From Emticicia agri (GTDB lineage Bacteria > Bacteroidota > Bacteroidia > Cytophagales > Spirosomataceae): 64,000 bases of DNA. Positions within the stretch are counted from its first letter, which is position 1; each line of letters opens with the position of its first letter. Below, in pieces: positions 45,012-53,850 of this stretch. A program made the position numbers and the translations under genes. The DNA lies in contig CAMAQF010000012.1 in NCBI GenBank assembly GCA_945860265.1, positions 1 through 64,000 on the forward strand, written 5' to 3'. The notes under the pieces were generated by a model that saw nothing but the letters and a program-made list of their open reading frames with translations, did not search any database and was not told where the DNA came from.

Positions 45012-46631
45012 ATGCAGGACCAAAAATGCTTATCGAAAATACTTTTCTATCTTATTTTTTCGATTCCTTTTCTTATTTTTTTACAAATACTCTGGTCGTA
45101 TGCTTTGAATGTGCCCTTCGAAGATGAACATGGCATTTTGCGAAATCTCTACGATATTGACATAAAGACTGACTTAAAGGAACAATTTAAAATCTTAATT
45201 GCACCTTGCAACGAACATTCAATTATTATTTCAAAAATATTTTTTGGCTTACACATTTGGCTTTTAAAAAGTATCAACTTTAAAAACCTGATGTTTGTTG
45301 GTAACCTTATCTTCTGCTCTATTTTTATTTTCTTTTTCAGATTACTTAAACAACACAAAATTTCTATTTGGGTCTTATTACCAATTCCGTACATTTTGCT
45401 TTCAGCACACATTTATGAAAATAGCCTTTGGGCAATGTGTGCATTTGAAAACAATGATGTCGTTGTTTTTCTGTGCTGGGCCATTTTCTTGATTTTCAGT
45501 ATCACACCGAGCAAAACTAAATTTTATATTGGTCTATTTTTATTGGGTTGTGCCTTGATTTGCAATGGCAATGGAATTTTGTCTTTTGTGGTTGTTGGTT
45601 TCGGACTTATTTATCAACGACGCTGGCAAGAATTAATCATTGTTCTAGCTACATTATTGATAATGAAGTTTGTCTTTTTGTCGGGTAGCCAATACAAAAC
45701 CCCGAATTCAATAATGACAACAATTTCAAGTTTTAGTGTTTTGGTTGGCGGTTTTATAAAAACAAGTTCACTCAATTTTATTATAAAACTGATTGGACTT
45801 GGAGTGATATTGACTATTAGTGGTGCAGTTCTCATGTATGTTTTTAAGAGAAAAAAAGATTTTTTTGAGCTAAACGTAGTCCTTCTTTCATTATTTTGTC
45901 TCGGAACACTGCTTGCAGTTGCCCTCTTCCGAGATGTCGTAAGTTCCGATTTTCCTGACCGCTACCGACTGTATCCTCAATTATTACTAATATGTATTTA
46001 CTTACTGATAATCAAACAATTACCACAATATTTCAATCGTATTGTAGTGTTTTCTAGTATTTTTGGCATATTTTACTTTGTATATTCATACTATATTTCG
46101 TTTCCAAATATTCTGCAAGGCTACCAAAAAAGGCTTTTATCATCGGTTAATATGGCTCACAATGGCTCATCTTTAAATGGTTCTTATTATCGATTATTTT
46201 TTGACCAAACCATAAATTTTTATCAGAAAACGGGTAATTACAATTTCGAGCAACCTATTTTCGACATAAAAAATGCCATAATTAGCACAGACAGCATCAA
46301 TCTTAAGACCGAAGAAACAAAGCAGGGCTTTATCTTATATTTTAAAAATATTGATGCCCAAAAAGTAAATAAAGAGCATGGTTATTACATAAGTTTAAAA
46401 ACAATTGATAATAAATTTTATTTCTTACCGCTCTATCACACCCGTAATTCGTTGAGGCAAATACTTTCAAGTAAGCAATACTTAAGCAATGATTTCTTTG
46501 GAATGATTACTCATGCCGAAATTCCTGCTGACACCTACCAAATAGGTCTCATTTCAACTTTAGATGCTTCTGTGAAATATTTCAAGACCGACATAATCGT
46601 AAGCACTCACAAAGTTGGTTATCAGCAATAA
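45012..46631 (+). CDS. Polytopic membrane protein, likely GT-C type glycosyltransferase
   Basis: The 539-residue protein has around 10-12 hydrophobic helices over residues 1-400 and a soluble C-terminal domain of ~130 residues. A NVPFEDEHGIL motif follows the first helix; acidic pairs in this first loop are typical of GT-C enzymes that use polyprenyl-linked sugars. NEHSIIISKI, in the same loop, also resembles that group. No family can be named, and the cluster with a GT2 sugar-lipid synthase supports the glycosyltransferase idea. The start at 45012 has no strong upstream signal. Confidence 0.65.
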   Translation: MQDQKCLSKILFYLIFSIPFLIFLQILWSYALNVPFEDEHGILRNLYDIDIKTDLKEQFKILIAPCNEHSIIISKIFFGLHIWLLKSINFKNLMFVGNLIFCSIFIFFFRLLKQHKISIWVLLPIPYILLSAHIYENSLWAMCAFENNDVVVFLCWAIFLIFSITPSKTKFYIGLFLLGCALICNGNGILSFVVVGFGLIYQRRWQELIIVLATLLIMKFVFLSGSQYKTPNSIMTTISSFSVLVGGFIKTSSLNFIIKLIGLGVILTISGAVLMYVFKRKKDFFELNVVLLSLFCLGTLLAVALFRDVVSSDFPDRYRLYPQLLLICIYLLIIKQLPQYFNRIVVFSSIFGIFYFVYSYYISFPNILQGYQKRLLSSVNMAHNGSSLNGSYYRLFFDQTINFYQKTGNYNFEQPIFDIKNAIISTDSINLKTEETKQGFILYFKNIDAQKVNKEHGYYISLKTIDNKFYFLPLYHTRNSLRQILSSKQYLSNDFFGMITHAEIPADTYQIGLISTLDASVKYFKTDIIVSTHKVGYQQ

Positions 46632-46686
46632 TTAAAAAGGAGAGATTGACAATAATAAGTTTGGTAGATAAAAGTTTTAAGATAAT

Positions 46687-48615
46687 ATGATAAAACGATT
46701 TTTAAATTGGCCAATCTATAGTTCATGGCTAGTTATAAGCTATTTAGTATTGCTGATAGTTTTACTTTTTCCTTATTATCAGATTTCTAACATACCAACT
46801 ACGGGCATTGATAATTCTTGGCGAATTGCCTTAGAAATGGCTTACCAAAAAGGTTTGATTTTTGGGAAAGATATAATTTATACTTATGGCCCACTTGGCA
46901 GACTCACCCAAAGAATTTCTATCGAAACCAGTAATTTTCAATTCTTCCTTTTTGATATTTTATGCTTCGGAAATGTAGCATTTTTTCTTTACTACTTATT
47001 GCCAAAGCCTCTTAAACTTTATCATTTATTTGTACATTTTGGGCTTTTCTTGCTTTTATCTTCCATTTATGGCGAGTGGCAGAGCTTTTTACTTTTTTTC
47101 GTTAGTATTTTTTCGGGGCTTTTATTTCTGAAAAAACAAAATCAATGGTTTCTTGTCCATGCGATTGCGATGGGTATAATCAATTTTTACATCAAAGCAA
47201 ATTATGGCGTTATCGCTCTCGGATTTGTCTTTATTCTATTGTTTTATGCCTTTTTCTCGAAACGATTATCGCTTCAAAACTTACTTTTATATTTCTTCGG
47301 AAGTATGTTTTTTTTGATTTTATTGGCTTTTTTATTAAAAACAGACCTCATAGCTTACTTTTTTTCCAGTATCGAAATCATTAAGGGATATAACGAATCT
47401 CAGTCTTTTTTTCCTACCGATAGACTTCGAGCAGTGGCAGCTTCATATAGTATTTTTGTGTTATTTATATTTATTTTTGTGGCGTTTATCTTGCAAAAAC
47501 TGCTAAAAAAAGATTTTTCTATACCTTCTCTTGATTCTTTTTTTGTGTTGGGTTGCGTGGGCGTTTGCTCGTTTGTACTTATAAAATATGCTTTTGTGCG
47601 AGCTGACGACGGCCATTTAATGTCCTTTGTTCGCAGTGCAAGTTTGCCTTTTTTACTTTTATGCAGTTTTGCAACTGAAAAATGGCTTAAAGTAGGCGGT
47701 TGGCTCTTAATTTCGCTCAATTTGATAAGTTATCTTGTTTTCTATCAGTCAATTTATGGACAATTATCAATTTCCATAATTGATAATTTGCGAACAAAAA
47801 GCTACATTTTGCCCGAATATTTTAAGGATATTTCAAAAAAATATACGCCTCACTACAATTTTTCTTACCCGAAAGAGGTCTTAGATATAATTGGAAACAA
47901 AACCGTTGATTTAGTACCCAACGAAACATCGGAAATATACCTAAACAAACTCAATTATAATCCTCGTCCAGTTATTCAATCTTATCAGGCTTACAATGCA
48001 TATTTGGATAGAAAAAACCAAGAAAAATACCTGTCAGCTACCGCTCCAGATTTTGTAGTATATAGCATAGAAAGCACCGATAATAAATATGCAATTGGCG
48101 ATGAAACTCTAACTTTAGTTGCTCTTTTACAACGTTATGAACCAATAAAGACTTGGCCAAATCGTTTATTATTAAAGAAGAAAGACCAAACCAAAACCTT
48201 AAAGTTAGTCAAGCAGTCAAGCACAGCTTGGGAAATGGGCAAAAGTTTTACCCTGAATTCTGTAATTAAGGCCGACTCTTCTAATCAAAAGCTACTTTCT
48301 ATTATCAAAGTAAAAACCACATACAACTCGTTCGGTAAATTACTAAATTTGTTGTTCCAGCCGCCGCACCTTAATATGGAAATTGCGACGAGCAAAGGAG
48401 AAAAAACAATTTATCGAACTGTACCAATTTTACTGAATAAAGGTTTGATTGTGAATGCAAAAATGGATGATGTAGCGGAAGTAAAGCAGTATTTTGAAAC
48501 AGGTTTGGTAGCAAATAAAAACATAAAAAGCGTAAAATTTGATGAAATTCTGAGAAGAAAAGCAGGTTTTGATAAGAAAATCGAAATTTTAGAGGAACTT
48601 TACGAGTTAAAATAA
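46687..48615 (+). CDS. Polytopic membrane protein, likely GT-C type glycosyltransferase
   Basis: The 642-residue protein has a first helix (SSWLVISYLVLLIVLLFP), a loop with TGIDNSWRIALEMAYQKGLIFG and IIYTYGPLGRL, and further helices to about residue 380, then a ~250-residue soluble C-terminal part. The Asp after the first helix and the YTYGPLG motif are common in bacterial GT-C membrane glycosyltransferases. It follows a similar protein at 45012, making a pair of distinct but related enzymes. The C-terminal part ends in charged, Lys/Glu-rich sequence. Confidence 0.65.
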   Translation: MIKRFLNWPIYSSWLVISYLVLLIVLLFPYYQISNIPTTGIDNSWRIALEMAYQKGLIFGKDIIYTYGPLGRLTQRISIETSNFQFFLFDILCFGNVAFFLYYLLPKPLKLYHLFVHFGLFLLLSSIYGEWQSFLLFFVSIFSGLLFLKKQNQWFLVHAIAMGIINFYIKANYGVIALGFVFILLFYAFFSKRLSLQNLLLYFFGSMFFLILLAFLLKTDLIAYFFSSIEIIKGYNESQSFFPTDRLRAVAASYSIFVLFIFIFVAFILQKLLKKDFSIPSLDSFFVLGCVGVCSFVLIKYAFVRADDGHLMSFVRSASLPFLLLCSFATEKWLKVGGWLLISLNLISYLVFYQSIYGQLSISIIDNLRTKSYILPEYFKDISKKYTPHYNFSYPKEVLDIIGNKTVDLVPNETSEIYLNKLNYNPRPVIQSYQAYNAYLDRKNQEKYLSATAPDFVVYSIESTDNKYAIGDETLTLVALLQRYEPIKTWPNRLLLKKKDQTKTLKLVKQSSTAWEMGKSFTLNSVIKADSSNQKLLSIIKVKTTYNSFGKLLNLLFQPPHLNMEIATSKGEKTIYRTVPILLNKGLIVNAKMDDVAEVKQYFETGLVANKNIKSVKFDEILRRKAGFDKKIEILEELYELK

Positions 48616-48622
48616 AGACCTT

Positions 48623-50938
48623 ATGAAGCATTTACGAACATTCTTTGTCATTTTTTTTAGTATGGTTATTTGGCCTAATCAAACGACTGCTCAAAAATAT
48701 GTCTGTCAGGGAATTGGAAATCTGAGCGACGACCCCAACCATGCCCTTTCTGTGATGAATAAGTTGGTTGGTATTGGTTGCAATTCAGCGATGCTAACGG
48801 TGTGGTGGGAAAGAGTATATCCACAAACAAACTCCAAACCTAATTGGGTTCAACTTGATAATCAGATGAATCATGCGATTAATAAATTGGGCATAAAAGT
48901 AGTGATTCGCATACATCTTGGACGAAACTATGGCCTTACAAAGGGCTTTTGGGACGAAGCAGAGGCCGTCAAGGATTTTCGGGGGAAAGTTCTTACTAAT
49001 TATTATGACAATAATCACTTTAGCTTTGCCCATCAGCCTTCGATTGATAAAGCCAAAGAATTTGTAAAAGAAGTTTGTGAGCGTTATAAAAACTATCAAA
49101 AGGCTGGTAAAATAATTTTTATAACAGTAGTTAATACTCCACAACAAGAATTAGGCTTTACCTTTCAGAATCAGCAATGGCCTGAAAAAGAATATGTTGC
49201 TGTTTTCGACCATTCAAAGTGGGCAATGATTAAGTTTAAAGATTGGGCAAAGGAAAAATATACAACCATTCGCACACTAAATACTTACTGGGGAACAAAT
49301 TACAAGAGTTTTTTGGAAGTAGAACCCTATGTGAATTGGTGGAATGTCAATGATTCATTCAGAGGTCGTCGTGGAAAAGATTGGTATGTTTTTCGACACC
49401 AAATGATAAAGAATTATTATGACCAACTCATCAAAACCATTAAGACCGTTGAGCCATCCTACAAAGTAGCTTGTGAGTACGGAGGAATAGCCGATAACCT
49501 TACTTTACTCCGCAATACTTTTGGCTTTAAAGATTTATCTGACAATGCCGATATTATCAAGACAGCTACTGAGGGCTTACAAGGAGACCTCCTTTTTAGC
49601 AATACCAAACCAAACCAAAAAGCCTACACAGAAATAGCTTTTTTTGACCTTCCAACTTCAGAAGACCTCAAAAACTACGTAAAACGTGCAGTCAGCTATA
49701 ATTGTGAGTTTATAATGTTGGGGGTTGAATATGATAATCTAGCACAATATGATAAAATACTTCCTGCCTTTCAAGAGGCAATCAAAAGTATCAATACAGT
49801 AAATAATCCAATAACATATACTGATTCGGTTCGATATCGCATTTCCCAACTCACTGACAGCGGAGAATTAGTTATCAATGATTGGAAAACAAGGTCGGAT
49901 AATGGCAGAAAAAAAGTAAAGGTAATTTTGGAGGAAGATTTAATTATTGAAAACAAAAAAATTGAAAATCCATTACCTGATATTGTTCAGACAACTCCGA
50001 TATTTACGCCGCCACCTGTCGTAACGCCACCTGGTAATCTACCGAATCAACTTCCACGAGAAAGCATCAGTCAATACTCAAAAGAGGTTGTTGTAAATCA
50101 GAATTTTCAGTTTAGAATCCCCGAAAATTTATATTATGATACCGATGGTTTTATTGCTTACATCGAAATGATTGAAGCTCCAAAATGGATAGAATTTAAT
50201 CGTTTTGAGTTGAATTTTTACGGAAAAGCTCCATATTTAGGTAAATATAAAGTAAAATTAAGGATTTATGATAATTTAGGTGGAATGCTTGAATCAGCTA
50301 TTTTTGTGGATATTGTTCCGCCAATTATTGATTTTGAATTGATAAAAGGAGATTATTTCGATGTACTAATTGAGCCTTGGGGGCCTGTTTACAACAAGCG
50401 TACACTTTATTTAGATGCCCTTCCCGACTTGGTCAATATACTTGCTCGCTGTAATCTGGATTCAGTAAATATGGTTTTTGAACTAAACGGACCTTATAAA
50501 TTCAAACGTGGCTCTGATAAATTGCCTTATAATCTTTTTGGTGAAGGTCGAGGTATGAAGTTACCCGTTGGAACTTATACGCTCAATGCCAAAGCCTACA
50601 AACAGGATTCAGTGATTTCGTCTAAATCAATTCAGTTTTTTGTAAAAGCATCAACCAATTCCTCTAATAGCATGGCCGATTGGAATGCCTATCCCATTCC
50701 ATTCCAACAAATTTGTAACGTCAAAGTTCCCGAAACTGAAGATATAGAAAAGCTTAGTTTTGCCTATTATACATTGGCGGGAAAAAAACAGACCATCCAA
50801 AAAGAACACATCAATATTGTAGAAAAAACAGCCTATCTTGATTTAGGAAATGCTGAACTACCAACAGGAAATTATATTTTGGAAATTAGCCGTGGTACAG
50901 AAGTATTAAAGACCATCAAAGTTAGTAAAAACAATTAA
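48623..50938 (+). CDS. Secreted glycosidase-like protein with putative-Ig domain and T9SS-like tail
   Basis: The 771-residue protein has a signal peptide (ending TTAQ) and an N-terminal TIM-barrel-like part of ~380 residues with TVWWERVYPQ, HLGRNYGL, SFAHQPSIDKAKEFV, TVVNTPQQELGF and ACEYGGIAD. This resembles beta-galactosidase-type (GH42-like) folds, where Glu residues act as acid/base and nucleophile, but I cannot pin the catalytic pair. A Pro-rich linker (TPPPVVTPPGN), a putative-Ig domain (NQNFQFRIPENLYYDTDG, YLGKYKVKLRIYD) and a C-terminal domain starting WNAYPIPFQQICNV and ending LKTIKVSKNN follow; the last looks like a T9SS sorting domain. It is 7 bases after the GT-C gene, so it is co-transcribed. 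Confidence 0.7.
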   Translation: MKHLRTFFVIFFSMVIWPNQTTAQKYVCQGIGNLSDDPNHALSVMNKLVGIGCNSAMLTVWWERVYPQTNSKPNWVQLDNQMNHAINKLGIKVVIRIHLGRNYGLTKGFWDEAEAVKDFRGKVLTNYYDNNHFSFAHQPSIDKAKEFVKEVCERYKNYQKAGKIIFITVVNTPQQELGFTFQNQQWPEKEYVAVFDHSKWAMIKFKDWAKEKYTTIRTLNTYWGTNYKSFLEVEPYVNWWNVNDSFRGRRGKDWYVFRHQMIKNYYDQLIKTIKTVEPSYKVACEYGGIADNLTLLRNTFGFKDLSDNADIIKTATEGLQGDLLFSNTKPNQKAYTEIAFFDLPTSEDLKNYVKRAVSYNCEFIMLGVEYDNLAQYDKILPAFQEAIKSINTVNNPITYTDSVRYRISQLTDSGELVINDWKTRSDNGRKKVKVILEEDLIIENKKIENPLPDIVQTTPIFTPPPVVTPPGNLPNQLPRESISQYSKEVVVNQNFQFRIPENLYYDTDGFIAYIEMIEAPKWIEFNRFELNFYGKAPYLGKYKVKLRIYDNLGGMLESAIFVDIVPPIIDFELIKGDYFDVLIEPWGPVYNKRTLYLDALPDLVNILARCNLDSVNMVFELNGPYKFKRGSDKLPYNLFGEGRGMKLPVGTYTLNAKAYKQDSVISSKSIQFFVKASTNSSNSMADWNAYPIPFQQICNVKVPETEDIEKLSFAYYTLAGKKQTIQKEHINIVEKTAYLDLGNAELPTGNYILEISRGTEVLKTIKVSKNN

Positions 50939-50986
50939 TATTTTCGTATGAACATCCAATCTGGACGTTCCTACGAAAATGCCTAT

Positions 50987-51415
50987 TTAACTGAATATCA
51001 ATACTTTAACATAGAAAAAAAACAATGTCTGTGCAATCGCCCATGCCACTGCACTGATGAACATTTGTACAATAATTGCTTTTTTATCAAAGCGAAAAGC
51101 CATACTTAATGCCGCTCCAACGGGCGGTGTAAACAAAAGTGGCGTGAGAAAAGCAATGCCAGCTAAACCAAACTTTTGTCGAATTTTAACACCATAGCGA
51201 GTCATTTTTGTAAACTTTTTTGGCTTATCTTTGCGAAACATATTTCTAATAAAATCGCCCGAAAAAACGATTAGAGAAACCGTAATCATCATCCCTACAA
51301 CTGAACAGATAGCTGTTTCAATCCAAGATAATTTGATGGCCAGACCAGTCAAAGGCCCACCCGCAAACTTCAACATACTTATAGCAATTACTGACAGATA
51401 TTTAGCAAAATTCAT
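50987..51415 (-). CDS. Small multi-drug export-like membrane protein
   Basis: I choose the ATG at 51415 (MNFAKYLSVIAISMLKFAGG). The 142-residue protein has three to four helices, and KFAGGPLTGLAIKL and KFGLAGIAFLTPLLFTPPVGAALS are similar to the small multi-drug export (PF06695) or DedA-like type. The function in efflux is a family guess. It is transcribed away from the glycan cluster. Confidence 0.7.
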   Translation of the reverse strand: MNFAKYLSVIAISMLKFAGGPLTGLAIKLSWIETAICSVVGMMITVSLIVFSGDFIRNMFRKDKPKKFTKMTRYGVKIRQKFGLAGIAFLTPLLFTPPVGAALSMAFRFDKKAIIVQMFISAVAWAIAQTLFFFYVKVLIFS

Positions 51416-51568
51416 AGTCGAACGTATTTTGTTGTGTAATTCTTTTTTCAATTATTGTATTTCTAACCAAGAAATGCAAATTTTGTTCAAATATAACACA
51501 TTGCTTTCAAATCAGCCAATTAAACATATAAACGGTCATTTATACATATAAACAATAAACTAAAACTT

Positions 51569-52426
51569 ATGAAATTATCACTCCTTACTTTTCTGCTTAG
51601 CTTTTTTTATTTGACAACCAAAGCTCAAGATGCTCCCCCCGAAACCCCTCAATCAATAAAACCTGACACTAACATGCCCGCTGACTCAACTGCCGAAGGC
51701 GAAGAGGAAGAGGAAGAAAGTGGCGAAGAGGAAGAGGAAGAAGAAAAAGATAATACACCAGCCAAATTTCGCTACCGAATTGCGACTGACGGTACCTATA
51801 CATCAGGAAACGTCAATCGTGCGTTGATTCAGTTTTCGTCGGCACTTGATTTCAATAATAGCAAAATCATCAAGTTTTCGAGTAGCCCATCTTACATTTA
51901 TGGACAGCAAAACAAAGTTTTAGCAGAAAAAGAACTTTTTGTTGATATCCGAACGAGTATTTTGCACGAACGAAAATTTTATTATTTAGCCTTTACATCC
52001 TTCGAAAAAAGTAATCTCCGAAAAATCAATAACCGCTTTATTGGAGCGGCTGGTGTTGGACTAAAGCTAGTTCAGAAGAGCCATGCCTACATATCGGTCA
52101 CGAATGTTTTACTTTACGAAAAAACTGACTTTGTGATTAACGAAAAATTTCCTGACCGTAACCTTTGGCGTAATTCATCGCGTATTTTTGGCGAATATAC
52201 TTTCCGTGATAGTAAGTTGAGTCTCTCACATACGCTTTTCTTACAGCCAAGTATTACCGAGAAAAACTTCCGCTGGAATGGCAATTTGATTCTGAAATAT
52301 CAGCTTTCAAAAAACATCAGCCTCCGCAGTTTAGTCGAAAACTCTTATGAAAGTATCGTAGTGCCTGGCCGACAAAACAATGATTTACGCTGGACATTTG
52401 GAATAGCCTATGAAGGGAAAAAGTAG
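51569..52426 (+). CDS. DUF481-like outer-membrane protein with Glu-rich segment
   Basis: The 285-residue protein has a signal peptide (ending TTKAQ), a Pro/Glu low-complexity linker (residues ~40-60, almost only Glu) and a C-terminal beta-barrel of DUF481 type: FRYRIATDGTYTSGNVNRAL, FSSSPSYIYG, and alternating hydrophobic strands to the end. Proteins of this family are called salt-induced outer-membrane proteins; their function is not clear. Transcription ends at the terminator overlapping its stop. Confidence 0.8.
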   Translation: MKLSLLTFLLSFFYLTTKAQDAPPETPQSIKPDTNMPADSTAEGEEEEEESGEEEEEEEKDNTPAKFRYRIATDGTYTSGNVNRALIQFSSALDFNNSKIIKFSSSPSYIYGQQNKVLAEKELFVDIRTSILHERKFYYLAFTSFEKSNLRKINNRFIGAAGVGLKLVQKSHAYISVTNVLLYEKTDFVINEKFPDRNLWRNSSRIFGEYTFRDSKLSLSHTLFLQPSITEKNFRWNGNLILKYQLSKNISLRSLVENSYESIVVPGRQNNDLRWTFGIAYEGKK

Positions 52427-52442
52427 CTTTTAGCTACTTTTT
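52418..52442. terminator. Bidirectional terminator overlapping both stop codons
   Basis: AAAAAGTAGC (52418-52427) pairs with GCTACTTTTT (52433-52442) around TTTTA. The stem contains the TAG stop of the + strand DUF481 gene (52424-52426) and the TAG of the - strand DUF983 gene (52434-52436). It serves both convergent genes. Confidence 0.85.
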
Positions 52443-52805
52443 TTGTGGTTTATAATCATTGAAAATCTCCAACCATATTGAGCGAGAAAGGCGATAAAGT
52501 AAAGGAGTTATCAGTACCGTAAAACCAACATAACTCCAGATATAAACTCGCCAATCGACTCTTACATCAAAATAAACATAGTAAGCAACGGTAGCTGCCA
52601 CAAAAAACATCATGTTGATGATTGAACTGATATACATTGCTCCGTAAAAAAAACCACTTTCACGCTCGTATTTCAAACCACAAACTGAGCAGTTAGTGTG
52701 CATTTTTGATAGTTTTCGCCAAGAGAAAAAACTTTTATTTTCAAACAATTCGCCCTCGTGGCAACGTGGACATTTTAACTTAACGGTCGCTTCTAATTTT
52801 TTCAT
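52434..52805 (-). CDS. DUF983 family protein
   Basis: The 123-residue protein has a zinc-binding N-terminus (KCPRCHEGELF...HTNCSVCGLKYERESGFFYGAMY) with CxxC pairs, two transmembrane helices and a basic tail. This is the standard DUF983 layout, found widely in Bacteroidota and alphaproteobacteria; function unknown. It lies next to the TauE-type gene, 38 bases upstream. Confidence 0.92.
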   Translation of the reverse strand: MKKLEATVKLKCPRCHEGELFENKSFFSWRKLSKMHTNCSVCGLKYERESGFFYGAMYISSIINMMFFVAATVAYYVYFDVRVDWRVYIWSYVGFTVLITPLLYRLSRSIWLEIFNDYKPQKK

Positions 52806-52842
52806 ATTTGTTATCTCTTCGAGAAGTTTTCTTTTTATAAAT

Positions 52843-53637
52843 TTATTGTAAGATTAACTCCTTGATTATCACCCAACAGCCTACTACCAACACAAACCAA
52901 CCAAAAGCAGGTTTTAGTTGGTCGCTATCAATTTTTTTCGATAAATAGCCACCTGCCAAAATTCCTGCGATTGTAAGTATTGCAAATTTCGTCAAAAAAT
53001 ACCAGTCGAAAGCTATTCCTGCCGAAAAATCGCCGATTGCACCAAAAGTAGAATTGATTGTAATAATCAAAAGTGATGTTCCAACGGCCTTTTTCATTGG
53101 TAATTTTGCAAAAACAACCATGGCAGGAATAATCATAAAACCGCCACCTGCACCCACAAAACCCGTCAAAATTCCGACAAAAACACCTTCCACAAAAATC
53201 ATCCAATAACTTACTTTATGCCCGATTTGTTCGCTTGGTTTTTTATCACTTTTTATCATCGAATAGGAAGCACCAATCATTAAAACCGCAAAAATGAGCA
53301 TCACCATCAGATTCTTAGAAACCGTAAACTCGGCCGACTGATAAACAACTTGTGGAATATGCGGCATTACGAATTTTCGCATCAAAAACACCATAATGAA
53401 GGCAGGAAACGAAAAAAAGAGGCCTTTTTTTAAATCGACCAAGCCTTTTCTAAAATAATCTATCGAGCCAACCAATGATGTAACTCCAACTATAAAAAGC
53501 GAGTAAGTTGTGGCCATTATTGGCGGAATACCAACAATATATACCAAAACAGTAATAGTCAGTATTGAGCCACCTGCTCCTACTAAACCAAGCGTTATGC
53601 CAATGATAAAAGCAAATATAAACCCTATAATTTCCAT
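52843..53637 (-). CDS. Sulfite exporter TauE/SafE family permease
   Basis: The 264-residue protein has about eight transmembrane helices in two related halves, each starting with a GxxxGxxGxGG pattern (GITLGLVGAGGSILTITVLV and GILTGFVGAGGGFMIIPAMV). The family carries sulfite, sulfonates or other small anions. The sulfate-releasing PUL makes a link to sulfur balance conceivable but the distance (23 kb) makes that only a suggestion. Confidence 0.93.
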   Translation of the reverse strand: MEIIGFIFAFIIGITLGLVGAGGSILTITVLVYIVGIPPIMATTYSLFIVGVTSLVGSIDYFRKGLVDLKKGLFFSFPAFIMVFLMRKFVMPHIPQVVYQSAEFTVSKNLMVMLIFAVLMIGASYSMIKSDKKPSEQIGHKVSYWMIFVEGVFVGILTGFVGAGGGFMIIPAMVVFAKLPMKKAVGTSLLIITINSTFGAIGDFSAGIAFDWYFLTKFAILTIAGILAGGYLSKKIDSDQLKPAFGWFVLVVGCWVIIKELILQ

Positions 53638-53850
53638 AGATTTTAATCAATTCTATCTTTCGTACAATATTGCAATTTATAGAAATTAAACACTAAAACG
53701 CAACTTTTATTGTATTTTTCTAATATACTTAATTGATAAAAAAGTAAATTTTTGTGAGGGTTCTTGAAAAAAATAACCAAAAACTATAAATCTAAAAAAT
53801 GATGATTAAATTTGCTAAAAACCTATCGCGGTGACAAACCATCAAATACT

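Noticed and set aside
45012-48615. O-antigen polymerase/flippase identity for the two polytopic proteins
   Set aside because: First-loop acidic motifs and the large soluble C-terminal parts fit GT-C enzymes better; no Wzx/Wzy-like pattern was seen.
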